Below are positions 44,764 through 55,884 of a DNA stretch of 64,000 nucleotides, piece by piece. The stretch lies in NCBI RefSeq assembly GCF_001761485.1, contig NC_090770.1, forward strand, positions 1-64,000. Direction: 5' to 3'. The notes beneath the pieces were generated by a model. That model did no database searches. It worked only from the letters and a program-made list of their open reading frames with translations, and was not told the origin of the DNA. The position numbers and the translations under genes were made by a program. The DNA is from Yarrowia lipolytica (Eukaryota > Ascomycota > Dipodascomycetes > Dipodascales). The stretch's first letter is position 1. Every line of letters begins with the position of its first letter.

Positions 44764-45952
44764 GACTCGCGCGTGTGGTGTAAGTGGTTGGAGAGGACGG
44801 GAAGGACCTCTTAAATAAAGAGTGCACCATTTACTTGGTTACAAATGCCCTGTAACAGCGTCAGCTGAGAGAGAAATGAGGCTGCAGGGACCGAAGCGAA
44901 TGTGGGGTGGGGTGCATAAATAAATTAAAAAAGAGAAAGTATTAAAAACACGGTAAAAAGATGGAATATACATAAAACGGAAACTAAATAAATCCATTGG
45001 ATTGAATTGAATTAAATTTTTTTTTTTTTTTGAATTATTACTGAGCAAAAAATGGGGTATATATGGTACAGTACATGATACAATACACATGAGAATCTTT
45101 TTTATTATATATATATATATATATTTTTATATTTTTGTTTTTTTATATATATTTTTGGTGTATTTTTTATTTATTTATTTTTTGTTTTTTTAATTATTAT
45201 TTTTTGAGTGCGATATGAAATTTATAAGCCTTTACTTTATATCATTTTAATTTAATGAATAAAGAAATACGACCCAAAACTAACCTCACAGAAAAGAGAC
45301 TGAATTAACCCCTACAATTGGGCAACAAGTATGTACATAGAACGACCAATATCTCCATGACTTGATTATACCATTGTAAAGTGATCATATATCCGAGATA
45401 GCATTTCCGAACAACTTACAATTTACAATTTACATAGACATGAAGTCCTCTTGTTTGATAATCAGGATGAATCAAGTCCTCAAGAAAGGATGGCTATGGG
45501 ACTACTGTATGTGTCAAAGTCCTCATCCGTCTACCACTTGTCTAAATGACTACATGATTCCTTTAGTCGGCTTGGCTATTGGTTTGGTATTACGTGCTCC
45601 TTTACAATCCACAAATTTGTCATCATCACGTAATGCCAAGAGGGGCTGTGGAACACGATTGTATAGCCTGCGATGATTCGAGTAGTTTGAGACAAATATT
45701 TGTGGGATTTCGAGCATATATAAGATGGTTATATCAATATTTATATCAACTATTAGGGGCCCTGATACATCGCGATGAGTGTCCACTTTTTAGTAGGGGG
45801 GATTACAAAGTCTACAACTCGAGGTGTAGAAACTCCACCAAGACAGGGACTTCACCATTATATTTCTACTGTTCTCAGAATCATTTTGATACTCATATTG
45901 ACCTAGATAATATTACAATTCATTAAGTTAAGAGTTATATTAGTAAGGATGG
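44764..45952. other. Intergenic, very AT-rich
   Basis: No supportable gene. 44920-45260 is nearly all A and T, with a (TA)n microsatellite at about 45104-45123 and poly(T) runs. Frames at 45440-45926 on both strands have no recognisable content. Confidence 0.5.
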
Positions 45953-46968
45953 TTAGAGAAGAACGACACATCCGGCGGCAATGACAACTCCAGCGGCGAG
46001 CTTGGCGTTGAAAGAGGCGTTGATGAGTTCGGGAGCCATGTTGGAGGCTCCGGTGGCGGGACGAAGAGGCCGGCAGCTCCGGTAAGAGGCCGTCACGTTG
46101 GGGGAGGTGACGTTGGAAAGCCGGGGCAACGGCGGACCGGAGGCGGCAGCAAGAGCCGGAGGAAGTAAAAGCGGAGAAGTAGGCAGCAGTTGAGCCAGAG
46201 GCGGCAGCGGAGCCAGAGGCGGCAGCGGAGCCAGAGGCGGCAGCAGAAGCCAGAGGCGGCAGAAGGTGGGCGTCAGCGGAGGCAGAAGTTGCAGAAGAGT
46301 CGCGCTGAGGCAGAAGCCCCGGAGGCAGAAGCCGAAGCCGAAGCATCAGTAGAAGAGTCGGCGGTAGCAGAGGCATCAGCAGTAGCAGAAGCATCAGCCG
46401 AGCCGGAAGCAACAGCAGAACCCGAGGCATCAGCAGAACCCGAAACAGCTCCTCCGGGGAGAACTCCAAGCTGCTGACCAAGTCCAAGAACCTGGGCGGT
46501 GGCGGCGTCCCACTCGCTAGAAAACTCGGGGGTCAGAGAGGGCAGATCGGGAGTGACAATGGCCCAGACGTTAGCCAGGTTTCCCTGAATGTTCTGCAGG
46601 GCTTGGGGGATGTCGACGGCGCTCAGAGCCAGGAATCCGGAGCTGACTCGAGGGAAGTCGGTGCCTGCCTGGAAGGCGGACAGGGTGGCGGAAGCCTCGG
46701 ACAAGAGCGAGGGGAAGTTGTTGGTGTTGAGGCCGCCGGCAACGGCAGGAAGAGCGTCGTCAAACAGCTGGGAGATGCCGGGGTTGTTGGTGACAATTTC
46801 CATGACGGCCCAGACGGAGGACGAGGCGTCCTGGTCGGACTGGCTGTCATCAGTCTTTGCTGCCAGAATACCGTCGGCGATATTGGTGGCAATAGAAGCC
46901 ACAATGGGGTTCTGGGCGTGGGCGCCAGCAATCAGAGCTGCGAGAATCAGAGATTGAGCAGAGACCAT
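45953..46968 (-). CDS. Secreted Ala/Ser-rich GPI-type protein, frame broken in its repeats
   Basis: The frame from 46968 begins with a signal peptide (MVSAQSLILAALIAGAHAQ) and a ~165-residue helical domain (NPIVASIATNIADGIL...). It then enters an Ala/Ser/Gly/Thr-rich tail of SADASGS-type repeats, where it runs into a stop at about 46273. In a different minus-strand frame, the last ~100 nt encode NMAPELINASFNAKL followed by a hydrophobic GPI-type end (AAGVVIAAGCVVLL) closing with TAA at 45953-45955. The natural reading is one wall protein whose frame slips at least twice inside the 46.0-46.35 kb repeat. Sequence error in a GC-rich repeat is the simplest cause; real decay is possible. TATATAAA on the minus strand lies at 47047-47054, 79 nt upstream. 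Confidence 0.65.
46145..46260. repeat. GC-rich minisatellite in the Ala/Ser-rich protein
   Basis: About five units of GAGCCAGAGGCGGCAGCG (plus strand, 18 nt) lie head to tail. They encode SAAASG-type repeats on the minus strand and mark where the reading frame becomes inconsistent. Confidence 0.65.
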
Positions 46969-48977
46969 TTTTTTGCACTTGATTGTGAATTGAGACCAGA
47001 GTACGGGGTACTTGTTCGAGAGTCAGCAAAGAGCGGCCCACCCATATTTATATACAACAACTCCACTTAGTCCCCGCTCCCCCCCTTGGTCAATGGCAGT
47101 GTTGTTTGGCCAAGGTACGCTAACGTCTCTGGCTACTTCTTTGTCAACCACGACTCAGAATTTATAATAATCCAGGTCCACTAACCAGTTTTGACAGCTT
47201 CCCCGCGAGTCGGGGGTCAAGAAGTGGCTTGTGCCTGTCTTTAATGAAGGGGGCGGGGCTACCACTGTAGCGTCGAAGACAAGCGACTGGAGAGGTCCAA
47301 CTGATGAGCTGAGAGGACAAAAGAGTCCACTGACCGGAGTCCCCAAAACTGAGAATCAGACTGAGAATTGCTTTAGACCAACGAGAATCAAAGACTGAGA
47401 GTTGCTTCAGACCAAACACTGCTGATGAGGCTACACCATCACGGGCTACTGCGGGCTCCCCTTCAGCCGCACATGGGTCTACTGGTACCAGTATTGCACG
47501 GTACTTGGCGAGATCCGAGTTGGAATTGCATCGATGGCACCCAAATGCTATGGAAAAAGTCCCCAAACATTCGTTCATAGGCGCAAAACCTCGCCCATAG
47601 ACGCAAAACCTCGCCCATAGACGCAATACCCCTTCATAGACCTCTTATGATAACTGAGCCAGGGATACTATACAATACTGTACATTATCCGTTAGTGTAT
47701 CTTGTCAGAGTAGGTGGTGATAAAGGGGCAGCCGCAACCCTCGTACTACACCTCTTTGGTGACTCTTTGGTGACAATCGACCGAGGCTGGCTCTTGGCAA
47801 CGGACCAAACCCGTGACAGTCTAGCAGCCTACTATTTGCCACAGTCACCACATCTCCACGCAACCTCGCCAGCCAGCTCTCCTCTCATGCGCCTCCCCAC
47901 ACGTTTGCCAATCTCGCACGTCACTGCGAGCCTAGACAAGCACCTGACAGCACGCTAAAAGGACCGCTAAAAGTACAGCGTGTCCCAAGAAGGCAAGCCC
48001 GGGCAGACACAAGGCTGTTGGAGGCCATCGAGTGGTTGCTGTCATGTGCGATCTGCCACGTAAAACAACCATCCACGTTCCGATCTTGTCCGACAGGTGT
48101 CTGAAAAGTCGACTGTCGCTTGTAGTGTTGTGTAGTTGAGAACTGTGGGCAGAAAACTAAAGCTATACGGAATAATTATCAGAAATCTGCGAATCGGTGA
48201 ATCTGCGAATCTGCGAAGTCTGCTCCACATTCCAGTTGGAAAGGAGGACTGAAAATGATTTGCAAGTGAAAGTTTGGACTGAAAATGATTTACAAGTGAA
48301 AAGTTGGATCGAAAATGATTTACAAGCGAAAAGTTGGAATGAAAATGAATAACCAGTGTAAAAATTGGTCCCCAAATATCGCTAGGTCGAATAGGTCGAA
48401 AGGTCGCCAAAAAAAAAAGGAAAAAATCTGAAAAATGACAATTAATTTAGACAATTAAACAAAATGCACTCCTCACCACTCCTCATTCAACGCAATGTGG
48501 AAAACACAGACAAATTCGTCCCAGACTTACAGTATAAGTATGTACAGAATTGTGTACACACTCGTACTTTACTGAATCTGGAAGTATATACAGTACATAC
48601 TACTTGTAGTATATATACTATAAATTCTGTTGAATTATAACCCAAACAGACACCCCGAGCCTCGTAAAACACGCAAAAATGATCGAATTTCTTATATTTT
48701 TTGAAACCCCATTTATATACACCTTACACACTCTCAGTGAAATTATCACGTCAAAAATCAACCCAATGATAACTTCAACACCTGGCATAATCAAAGAGCC
48801 CCGAACCTTAAATCCTAATAATTGGAGTTTTTTAATTTTTATTTATATTCATATTTATATTTTCATAATTAAAATCTGTAAGACTACAATATGTATGTAC
48901 TACACCAAACACACAGTGTCAACTTTTTAAATCCATTCATTAATCATACATAACTGTAGCTCCTCCACCATGACTTT
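46969..48977. other. Intergenic with two tandem repeats
   Basis: No gene. A 20-nt unit (ACGCAAAACCTCGCCCATAG) occurs about three times at 47574-47640. A 30-nt unit occurs four times at 48249-48367. AT-rich sequence with TACTTGTAGTATATATA words fills 48540-48950. Confidence 0.5.
48249..48367. repeat. 30-nt tandem repeat, four copies
   Basis: Units share GAAAATGATTTACAAG and GAAAAGTTGG. Because the period is a multiple of three, all copies stay in frame on the minus strand and encode a repeating FSxQLFTCKS-like peptide, but no gene context supports translation. Confidence 0.7.
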
Positions 48978-50495
48978 TTACCGTCTTGGGGCCTCATCCT
49001 GCTGATCATAAGAAGGATCAACGGCGCCCATGAGCAACTTGACCAGCCACAGAGTGGGGGTCAGATCAACTCCCAGACGAGCCATCTCATCCTGCTCAGT
49101 TTCGTAGTTGGAGGTACAATCGACCATACCTCCGACATGAGGATCGTTGTCCAGCTGGCCCAGGAAATCTCGTGCCTTGAGATCGTTTCCAACCTGGGCA
49201 AATTGGAAAGCCACGGCTCCGGGACCGTATCGGGTCTGAGTCAGAGCCTGCTTGGTTCGCTTGATCACGTCAAAGATCTTACCGTGAGGCTCTCCAGCGG
49301 GGGTTCCATCGGTGATGGTGATGACCAGAACGGGCTTCTTGAGACCGCCCTGTCGAGCGGGACCCACAACCAGGGGCTGGATGACGTTGGCGTCCAGAGA
49401 AGAGCCCAGAGGAGTCAGACCGGAGAACTTGGCCTGAGCGACAAGAGCCTGGGCAGCCTGCTCGCTGGCAATTCCATTACCCTTGAGCGAGTGGTTGTTG
49501 AGGAATCGCACCTCGATACCGTCTCGGTCAAACAACGAGGCGGCGTAGGCACATCGGCCCAGAATGAGCTTGAGATCGTCGATTCGCTCACCGTTCTCCT
49601 CAAAGGCCATGGAACCGGAGTCGTCCACAAAAAGGACAATGTCATATAGAGCCAGTCGCACCAGATCGACAGCAATCTCCATGGGCATGTTCCACTGGCC
49701 GGCAACTTGCTGGATTTGGGTGCTGATGGAGCCTGCAATCTGCTGGAGAGCCTGGGGAGGGTAGAAGGCCTCGAGATGGTTCTCCTGAACCGCCTTCTGC
49801 AGCATCTGCAGGTACTGGCCCTGGTTGGCTCCTCCTCCCTGGGTGGGGGGAGCGCCGTACTGTCCTTGCTGCTGGGGAGGCTGTCCGTACTGGCCCTGCT
49901 GCTGGGGAGGCTGTCCATACTGGCCCTGCTGCTGGGGAGGCTGTCCGTACTGGCCCTGCTGCTGGGGGGGCTGTCCATACTGGGACTGGCCAGGAGGAGC
50001 GCCAGCGGGAGGTCGGTTGTACTGGCTGGCTCCGTATCCTGCAGCGGCTCCTGCGGCGGCTCCTGCGGCGGCTCCTGCAGCTCCGTAGCCTCCATGCTGG
50101 CCGGCGCCCTGCTGACTATAAGCGGGGGGTTGGCCCGGTCTAGGGGGTTGTTGGGGAGCTCCATATTGGCCCTGCTGCTGGGGAGGGGCTCCGTACTGGC
50201 CACCCTGAGGGGGCTGGCCATATTGGCCCTGCTGTTGAGGGGGCTGGCCATACTGACCTTGCTGTTGGGGAGGTTGTCCGTATTGTCCCTGCTGAGGGGG
50301 AGGAGCTCCATACTGGCCCTGTTGCTGACCAGGAACCGGGTAGGGCGCTTGTCCGGGAGCTCCACCGGCCGATCCGCCAGGAGCACGGGGCGGAATGCCT
50401 CCGGGAGCCCCTCCGGGGGCTCCTCCGGGAACGCCTCCGGGTGGGGCGCCTCCCTGGTTGGCCTGAGCGGCTGCTAGTTTGCTTGCGAGACCCAT
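48978..50495 (-). CDS. vWA-domain protein with QYG-rich low-complexity region
   Basis: From the ATG at 50495 the product has 505 residues; an upstream in-frame ATG at 50582 would add 29 residues without family character, and MGLASKLAAAQ fits better as a start. Residues ~10-70 are Gly/Pro/Ala-rich. About 70-220 consists of QQQGQYGQPP repeats, interrupted by an Ala-rich stretch, a composition like prion-like or phase-separating domains. A von Willebrand factor A domain follows: strand DIVLFV, then MIDAS motif DDSGS (D291, S293, S295), and TDGTPAGE as a later metal-site loop near residue 395. No signal peptide is present, so it is probably cytosolic. Similar Gly/Gln/Tyr-rich vWA proteins occur in filamentous fungi; function is not known to me. 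Confidence 0.8.
   Translation of the reverse strand: MGLASKLAAAQANQGGAPPGGVPGGAPGGAPGGIPPRAPGGSAGGAPGQAPYPVPGQQQGQYGAPPPQQGQYGQPPQQQGQYGQPPQQQGQYGQPPQGGQYGAPPQQQGQYGAPQQPPRPGQPPAYSQQGAGQHGGYGAAGAAAGAAAGAAAGYGASQYNRPPAGAPPGQSQYGQPPQQQGQYGQPPQQQGQYGQPPQQQGQYGQPPQQQGQYGAPPTQGGGANQGQYLQMLQKAVQENHLEAFYPPQALQQIAGSISTQIQQVAGQWNMPMEIAVDLVRLALYDIVLFVDDSGSMAFEENGERIDDLKLILGRCAYAASLFDRDGIEVRFLNNHSLKGNGIASEQAAQALVAQAKFSGLTPLGSSLDANVIQPLVVGPARQGGLKKPVLVITITDGTPAGEPHGKIFDVIKRTKQALTQTRYGPGAVAFQFAQVGNDLKARDFLGQLDNDPHVGGMVDCTSNYETEQDEMARLGVDLTPTLWLVKLLMGAVDPSYDQQDEAPRR
49835..50335 (-). repeat. Coding repeat, QQGQYGQPPQ units
   Basis: Two blocks of ~30-nt units (CTGCTGGGGAGGCTGTCC on the plus strand) flank an Ala-rich spacer inside the vWA gene. 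Unlike the two wall-protein repeats, this array keeps its reading frame throughout. Confidence 0.75.
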
Positions 50496-52278
50496 CCTTG
50501 TGTTTGTGTGTCTTTTCTTTTCTGCACAGCGGTTGTTTCTCTGTGTGGCTTCTTTTGTTGGTGTCAATTGAATTACTTGCAATTGAGCAATTGGTGGTGG
50601 TGAAGAGGAAGAAGAAAGATAGTTCGACGACGTGGTTTATCTGTGTGCTTGGCCGTCATGTGTTATATCTGGTGGCACAAACACCCCAGCCGCTAAAGTT
50701 AGAGTTGCTTCCCCGGAGTTGTCTGCACGAGGCCCAAAAAAAGATAAAAAAAGATAAAAAAAAAGAGGGCAGTGCTGGGCGAAGCAATGATGGGCGGAGT
50801 CGCTCCAACCAGGTCATGTGACCAAACAGGTAGGAAAAAAACATACAAAAAATACCTCGTCGGACTGACGAAGAGGGCGATTGATGACATCTCAGAGCAA
50901 AAAAATATAAAAAATATCACCTCATCCTTCTGCCACCCTAATTAACTTAACTTTGCGGTGTTACTGACGAAATGACTGACAGTCGAGGAACGAGACGGAA
51001 CAACCTCAGCTAAATTATAAAAATAAAAATAAAAATAAAACTGTGGATAATTAAAAATGGTAAAAATAGTGAAAATAGTGGATCAATAATGACTCAATGC
51101 CCATGACTGGAATAGCATGGTCGAATGAAAGGAATTTATCATAACCATAAGACAACGCTGAAAAACAGGTACAAATGACCCCCAAATAATACCTCCATGT
51201 GCACCTCCGACCTACCTTCTATGCATCTCCATGCACTTTGACGTCAGAGAAATAATGCAATATAATACAGGTTTGTACTCATACCCCAATTGCAGTAGGC
51301 AGACATGGACTGTCACGTGATCTGGGCTCAAAAAGAGTCTTCTTTTCGGAGTAAAAATGAGTCTCCAATGTCGGAGTACAATGTCGCCATTGCGCTGTTG
51401 GTGAGGTAATTGATTCCTGGCGGGGTGGTGTTTTCTGTTAAAATAAAAAAAGGCACCTGAATTATGTGCATTATAGGGAGCTGAGCTACAAGACGCACCA
51501 AAAACGCATTCTAAAAACGTGATGTGGATCCACCTACTACTGCGCACGATCAGATGATGACTCTGTTTTGCCCGGAGTTAACTGGTGGCGACTTGTGGGC
51601 TTGAGTCACCGGCAAATAATGTTCTAACCGTCGTGCCGGACTGCCGCCATGCACGGTTATTTTGAAGCGGCGAAAAATAAATGTAAAAATAAAAAGATCA
51701 AAATATATATAAATTAAAAATCAAAAACCACTTGCAAGCGGAAAAATGGAGTGAGAGGGAGGCATTCATATGTTTATAGATTCATGAGAAATCGACCATG
51801 GCCAATGTATCGTAATAAACCCGATTTCCGCTTATATCCGATCCGGAGTGTGTGAATAAATTATAAATTTTGGAAAATATGAAAATGCGAAAATACGAAA
51901 TTATCTCCATAATGGGAAACTTCTGAACCATCTAAGGGAGCATTCATAGGTACTTGTATTTTTTGTAAAAATTGAATAAATTTATATTTATGAACTTTAA
52001 ACGTCAGGTTCCGATTACAAAATATCGAATAAATTCTGGAAAAGATTCAGCAGAAAATATAAAGGTGTTTATTCACGTATAACTAAAAGTAGCTACAAGT
52101 ACTTGTACCTCTTTCTTACACTCACTACTTGTAGTAATTCAATCAATTTTCATTCATTTTTTTTGATTACCATAACATTAAAACCTGCCAACTCCAATAA
52201 ACAAACCATCATAAATACCATGCACAATGTCATCCTACTAGTAGACACCTTTTCAGCGTCTTCCACTTGAATTCTTCC
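50496..52278. other. Intergenic between vWA and MFS genes
   Basis: No gene. Contains AAAAAGATAAAAAAAG runs (50735-50765), AAAATAAAAAT repeats (about 51015-51040), TCACGTGA at 51313-51320 and a TACAAGTACTTGTA palindrome at about 52093-52106. Confidence 0.5.
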
Positions 52279-53898
52279 TTAGAATCTTGCCCAGACAGGA
52301 GCACACTTGAGTCTCGAGGCTGTGAGGAAGAGGAACGAAAAAATGGTCATTCCTCCGGTGAAACAAATGAGACCAGTCCAGCTGGCGGTTCCGTACACAG
52401 CTCCAGCAACAGGAGGACCGATCAGAGAGCCCAACGAGGCAACCATGTAACAAGTGCCGTATCGAGTTCCAAAAGACTTTGTGTCTGAGATCTGTCCGAT
52501 ACAAACGGGAGTCAGGGAGATGAAAGAGCCCGAAGTGAAGCCCCACAGAACGGCAAACACAATGTAGACGGCAAACTTGTTGCTGGTGGGCAGCCAGACT
52601 GCGAAGATGAAGAGGGCGGTGGAAGAGATGGACGCCAACATGGTGTTGAAACGGCCCCATTTATCTCCTGTCCAGCCGGTCACTAGACGTCCAGCAGCGG
52701 ATCCGGCGTTTGAAATGGCAAAAATCCACCATCCAAACGAGTCTTCCCCCTTGCCTCCAATCTCCTGTTCGATACCATACTTTCCGAGGTAGGTGAGGGG
52801 CACAAACAGAGACAGCTCCATGGCAAAGACGGAAATGACCAGCAGAGTGAACCGCATGTCCTTGAACGCGGTCAGATCGACAGCGGCGGGTTTTTTGGCG
52901 GTTCGAACTGAAGGAGTGACTCCAGGGTTGGCTGCAAGCTCGAGTTTCTCCTCAATCTCGACAATCTCAGGTCCTCGAGAGTCGCACAGAATGATGGCAA
53001 CAATGAGAAGACCCAGATAGACGAATCCCAGAATTCGCATGGCCCAGGGGAACCCGTAGGCCGTGATGCAGACTTTCATGACAATGGGGAAAACCACTCC
53101 TCCTACCGCTCCTCCACAGATGGCGATGCCCGAGGCCAGGCCTCGTTTTTCGTTAAAGTAATGTGAGACGCAACTGGGCCCAACAACAATCAAAACGGAG
53201 CATCCGATACCGGTGCAGATACCGAACGACAGCATGAACTGCCAGTAGTTTGTGGACTCTGCTGTTGTGAAGGTTCCCAGCACAATGAGACAGGCTCCAA
53301 AGATGTTGAGCAGCCGGGAGCCATACCGGTCGAAGAGAGGGCCGATCTGGACACCCAGGAAGAAGGACAGAAACGCGTAGATGCCGAAAATCCAGCCAAT
53401 TTTCTGCTCGCTGTCGTTCTTGAGGTACGTTTCGGAAATGTACGAGTTGACGGAACCAATGGTGTTCATGATCCCCAGAGACACCACAAGGCCACAGAAG
53501 GACCCAAACACCACCGTCCAGGCCTTTCGGCCGCCCTCCGGGTACAGAGGCGGGATATCAGAAAAAGTGTCTGACGATGAGTGTGTTGACAACATGTCGT
53601 GGTTGTCAACAATGTGGGTTGGGGGTGGTTCGTCCCCGTGGCGGTGGTTGCCTTCATTGTCGGAGCTGTGCCTGTGGGTGTGTTCTGAGCTGTGGGACGA
53701 GGTGGGTTCGACCAGATCCGAAAGCTGGTGTTTTTCGTCCGTTTCCTTGTCTTGGACTTCTCTTCCTGTCTCCAGATCAAGGGGTGCGCTTGGGGTGGTT
53801 CGGGTGCTCTCTCGGGTCTCCGATCGGTAAATGACTCCGGCGTCCTCCAGCTCCTGGGCCACTAATCCCACGGGGTCGCGTTGGTACGAGTATTCCAT
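52279..53898 (-). CDS. MFS transporter, monocarboxylate-porter (Mch) type
   Basis: A 12-span major facilitator with a long hydrophilic N-terminus (about 125 residues, His/Ser/Glu-rich). The ATG at 53898 (MEYSYQRDPVGL) is chosen; an in-frame ATG at 53931 would add 11 residues. Family marks are GGRKAWTVVFGSFCGLVVSLGI at the first span in part, FDRYGSR after the second, and YFNEKRGLASGIAICGG, the signature after span four of monocarboxylate-type porters. VTGWTGDKWGRFN marks the second half. Saccharomyces relatives (Mch1-5) are not lactate carriers; Mch5 takes up riboflavin. The substrate here cannot be told from sequence. It is probably in the plasma membrane or vacuole. Confidence 0.88.
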   Translation of the reverse strand: MEYSYQRDPVGLVAQELEDAGVIYRSETRESTRTTPSAPLDLETGREVQDKETDEKHQLSDLVEPTSSHSSEHTHRHSSDNEGNHRHGDEPPPTHIVDNHDMLSTHSSSDTFSDIPPLYPEGGRKAWTVVFGSFCGLVVSLGIMNTIGSVNSYISETYLKNDSEQKIGWIFGIYAFLSFFLGVQIGPLFDRYGSRLLNIFGACLIVLGTFTTAESTNYWQFMLSFGICTGIGCSVLIVVGPSCVSHYFNEKRGLASGIAICGGAVGGVVFPIVMKVCITAYGFPWAMRILGFVYLGLLIVAIILCDSRGPEIVEIEEKLELAANPGVTPSVRTAKKPAAVDLTAFKDMRFTLLVISVFAMELSLFVPLTYLGKYGIEQEIGGKGEDSFGWWIFAISNAGSAAGRLVTGWTGDKWGRFNTMLASISSTALFIFAVWLPTSNKFAVYIVFAVLWGFTSGSFISLTPVCIGQISDTKSFGTRYGTCYMVASLGSLIGPPVAGAVYGTASWTGLICFTGGMTIFSFLFLTASRLKCAPVWARF

Positions 53899-54705
53899 GC
53901 TGTTTAGACAAAGGCGAAAGGACGTTGGCACCGATGACGAGGGCTCTGGTTCTTATAACTGCTGCTTTTCGTGAGACTCATGACTTTTTGTGCACATTGG
54001 AGCGAGCTTGGACTAGGCGTCGGGAAACCACCCCCGAAATGCAGGTCGAGTTTAAAAATTGACCATGATTATTGAATTAAAAAAGTGATAGAGGGCGGCC
54101 AAAGGGACGCCAAAAGACGGGAAAATTGGGGATTTTATGAGATAAATCTGACTATTGGAGTCCATAAAACAATACTATTTGTTTTTTTTGCTTGTGCCCC
54201 CCCAAAATTGTCTTCAAAATGCCGTCTTTCAGCCCTCCCCATTTTTACCCTCGTATCTCAATCCATTTCAGAGTTTAATGCTTTCCGTCCCCCATCAATA
54301 ATCAGTCATAAACGTCCTCATAAGGACATGGCGAGCGAGCTGGTCTAGAAAGCGATACGGACTAGTCATCATTTGCGGCTGAATTTTAAGACGGTGAAAA
54401 AGTCCCGTCTAAAAAATCCTGTCTAAACACTCTGTCGCTTCTCCCATTTAGCCGCCTGCTGCCCACCCTACGAGGATGACGACGAACGTTTGACGTGACT
54501 GTTTACTTTGTGGCTTACTTAGCAAGGAAAAAACGTGCCAATAACGCTACTAATTCGATACAAGCGACAAAAACGGCCTCGAACGACCCTGGACTGTGTA
54601 AGTAGCATGGTAGATGCAGATACGGAAGGCGGCTAATTCGAAACCGGGTAAAATGTCACGACGAGACAGATTGGGCTTGTAGGCGAGCGCAAGTATGACT
54701 GTCCG

Positions 54706-54875
54706 GTATTGTCCAGAATGGGTTGTATTGTCCAGAATGGTTTGTATTGTCCAGAATGGTTCGTATTGTCCAGTATTGTCTAGTATTTTGTCCAGTATTT
54801 TTCCAATTTTCCAATTTTTTAATTTTTCCAATTTTTCCAATTTTTCCAATTTATCCAATTTATCCAATTTTTCGT
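54706..54875. repeat. Compound tandem repeat: 18-nt GTATTGTCCAGAATGGTT then TTTTTCCAA units
   Basis: Four 18-nt copies shade through GTATTGTCCA half-units into a run of 9-10-nt TTTTTCCAA units. Confidence 0.7.
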
Positions 54876-55134
54876 AATTCGATTTAATTATCGCCAAAAT
54901 TCAATAAAATCAGAATAAAACAATTCTACTCCGTAAATGACTTTGTATCAAAGAAATCACACGCGACTACAATAAAACACCTCGCCCTGTCGCTCCTCCT
55001 CGCGGTAGTCGCTCTTCGTATCCTTCTCGGGAGACCTGTAGCAACAGAAACAGCATTTGGGAGCGAGTGTGGGGGAACAAAAAAAAAAAAAAAGAATATT
55101 CGGAAATGCGGGGAAATTCTGAGAAATCGGGAAC

Positions 55135-55265
55135 TTCAGGGAAAAATCGAGGAAAATCAGGGAAAAATCAGGGAAAAATCAGGGAAAAATCAAGGAAAAT
55201 CAGGGAAAAATCGAGGAAAATCAGGGAAATTGCAAACTTCAGAGAAATCGGGGAAAATCAGGGAT
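55135..55265. repeat. GGGAAAAATCA tandem repeat
   Basis: About ten imperfect 11-12-nt purine-rich units, some with GAGG or CAAGG in place of CAGGG. Confidence 0.7.
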
Positions 55266-55695
55266 TGTCACATCTAAAATCATCTCCTCACTCTTGACTA
55301 TTGACTCTTGGCTCAACCAAAACCCACCGCAAACAATTCCTCAGCTGATCATAAGCTGATATGAGAAGTAAATATAGCCGCTGCTGCAGTGAGCAACACC
55401 ACATTCTAAGCAACTGTACAAGTACTTGTGCCGCAAACACCGACAGAAGAGAAAATAAACCTCAATTAATCAGCCCAATTTAACAGCAGAACCGTTCTAA
55501 GCCGCGTCATAAGCCCAATCATATCATTTCTCTTTTTCCCGCCCAATTCACCGCTCCATATTCGACCTGCATGCGTTATCACGTTGAGTTTGGGCGGATT
55601 TGGCCTGCGTTAGTATACCATAGAGACACTATGACAAGTTGAAAACGCGACAAGTACGAGAAATACGAGAAATTCAAGTGGGAATTGCAATTATA

Positions 55696-55703
55696 TCACG
55701 TGA
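55696..55703. promoter_or_regulatory. TCACGTGA palindrome in the FUN14-like promoter
   Basis: It lies 182 nt upstream of the FUN14-like ATG. Confidence 0.4.
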
Positions 55704-55884
55704 CCTCCACCCTCCCCACACGCACGCGGTCCACCGCCAGACAGTTTTGCCTGTGCTGTCAAGACACATCGCACATGCAGCAAACTCAGATAGACGACAG
55801 ACTCGGTGATACTTCCAGCACATCACCAGTGACACCACCACAGTTACACAAAGACACACTAAAGACACACGCGTTCTCTGTCTA

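Larger units (their letters stand above)
53899..55884. other. Divergent intergenic region between MFS and FUN14 genes
   Basis: No gene. It has an 18-nt GTATTGTCCAGAATGGTT repeat (54706-54800), TTTTTCCAA units (54805-54875), GGGAAAAATCA units (about 55135-55265) and TCACGTGA at 55696-55703. Confidence 0.5.

Noticed and set aside
47170-47190. CACTAACCAG as a 3' splice site
   Set aside because: No donor within 300 nt upstream and no coding frame after it.
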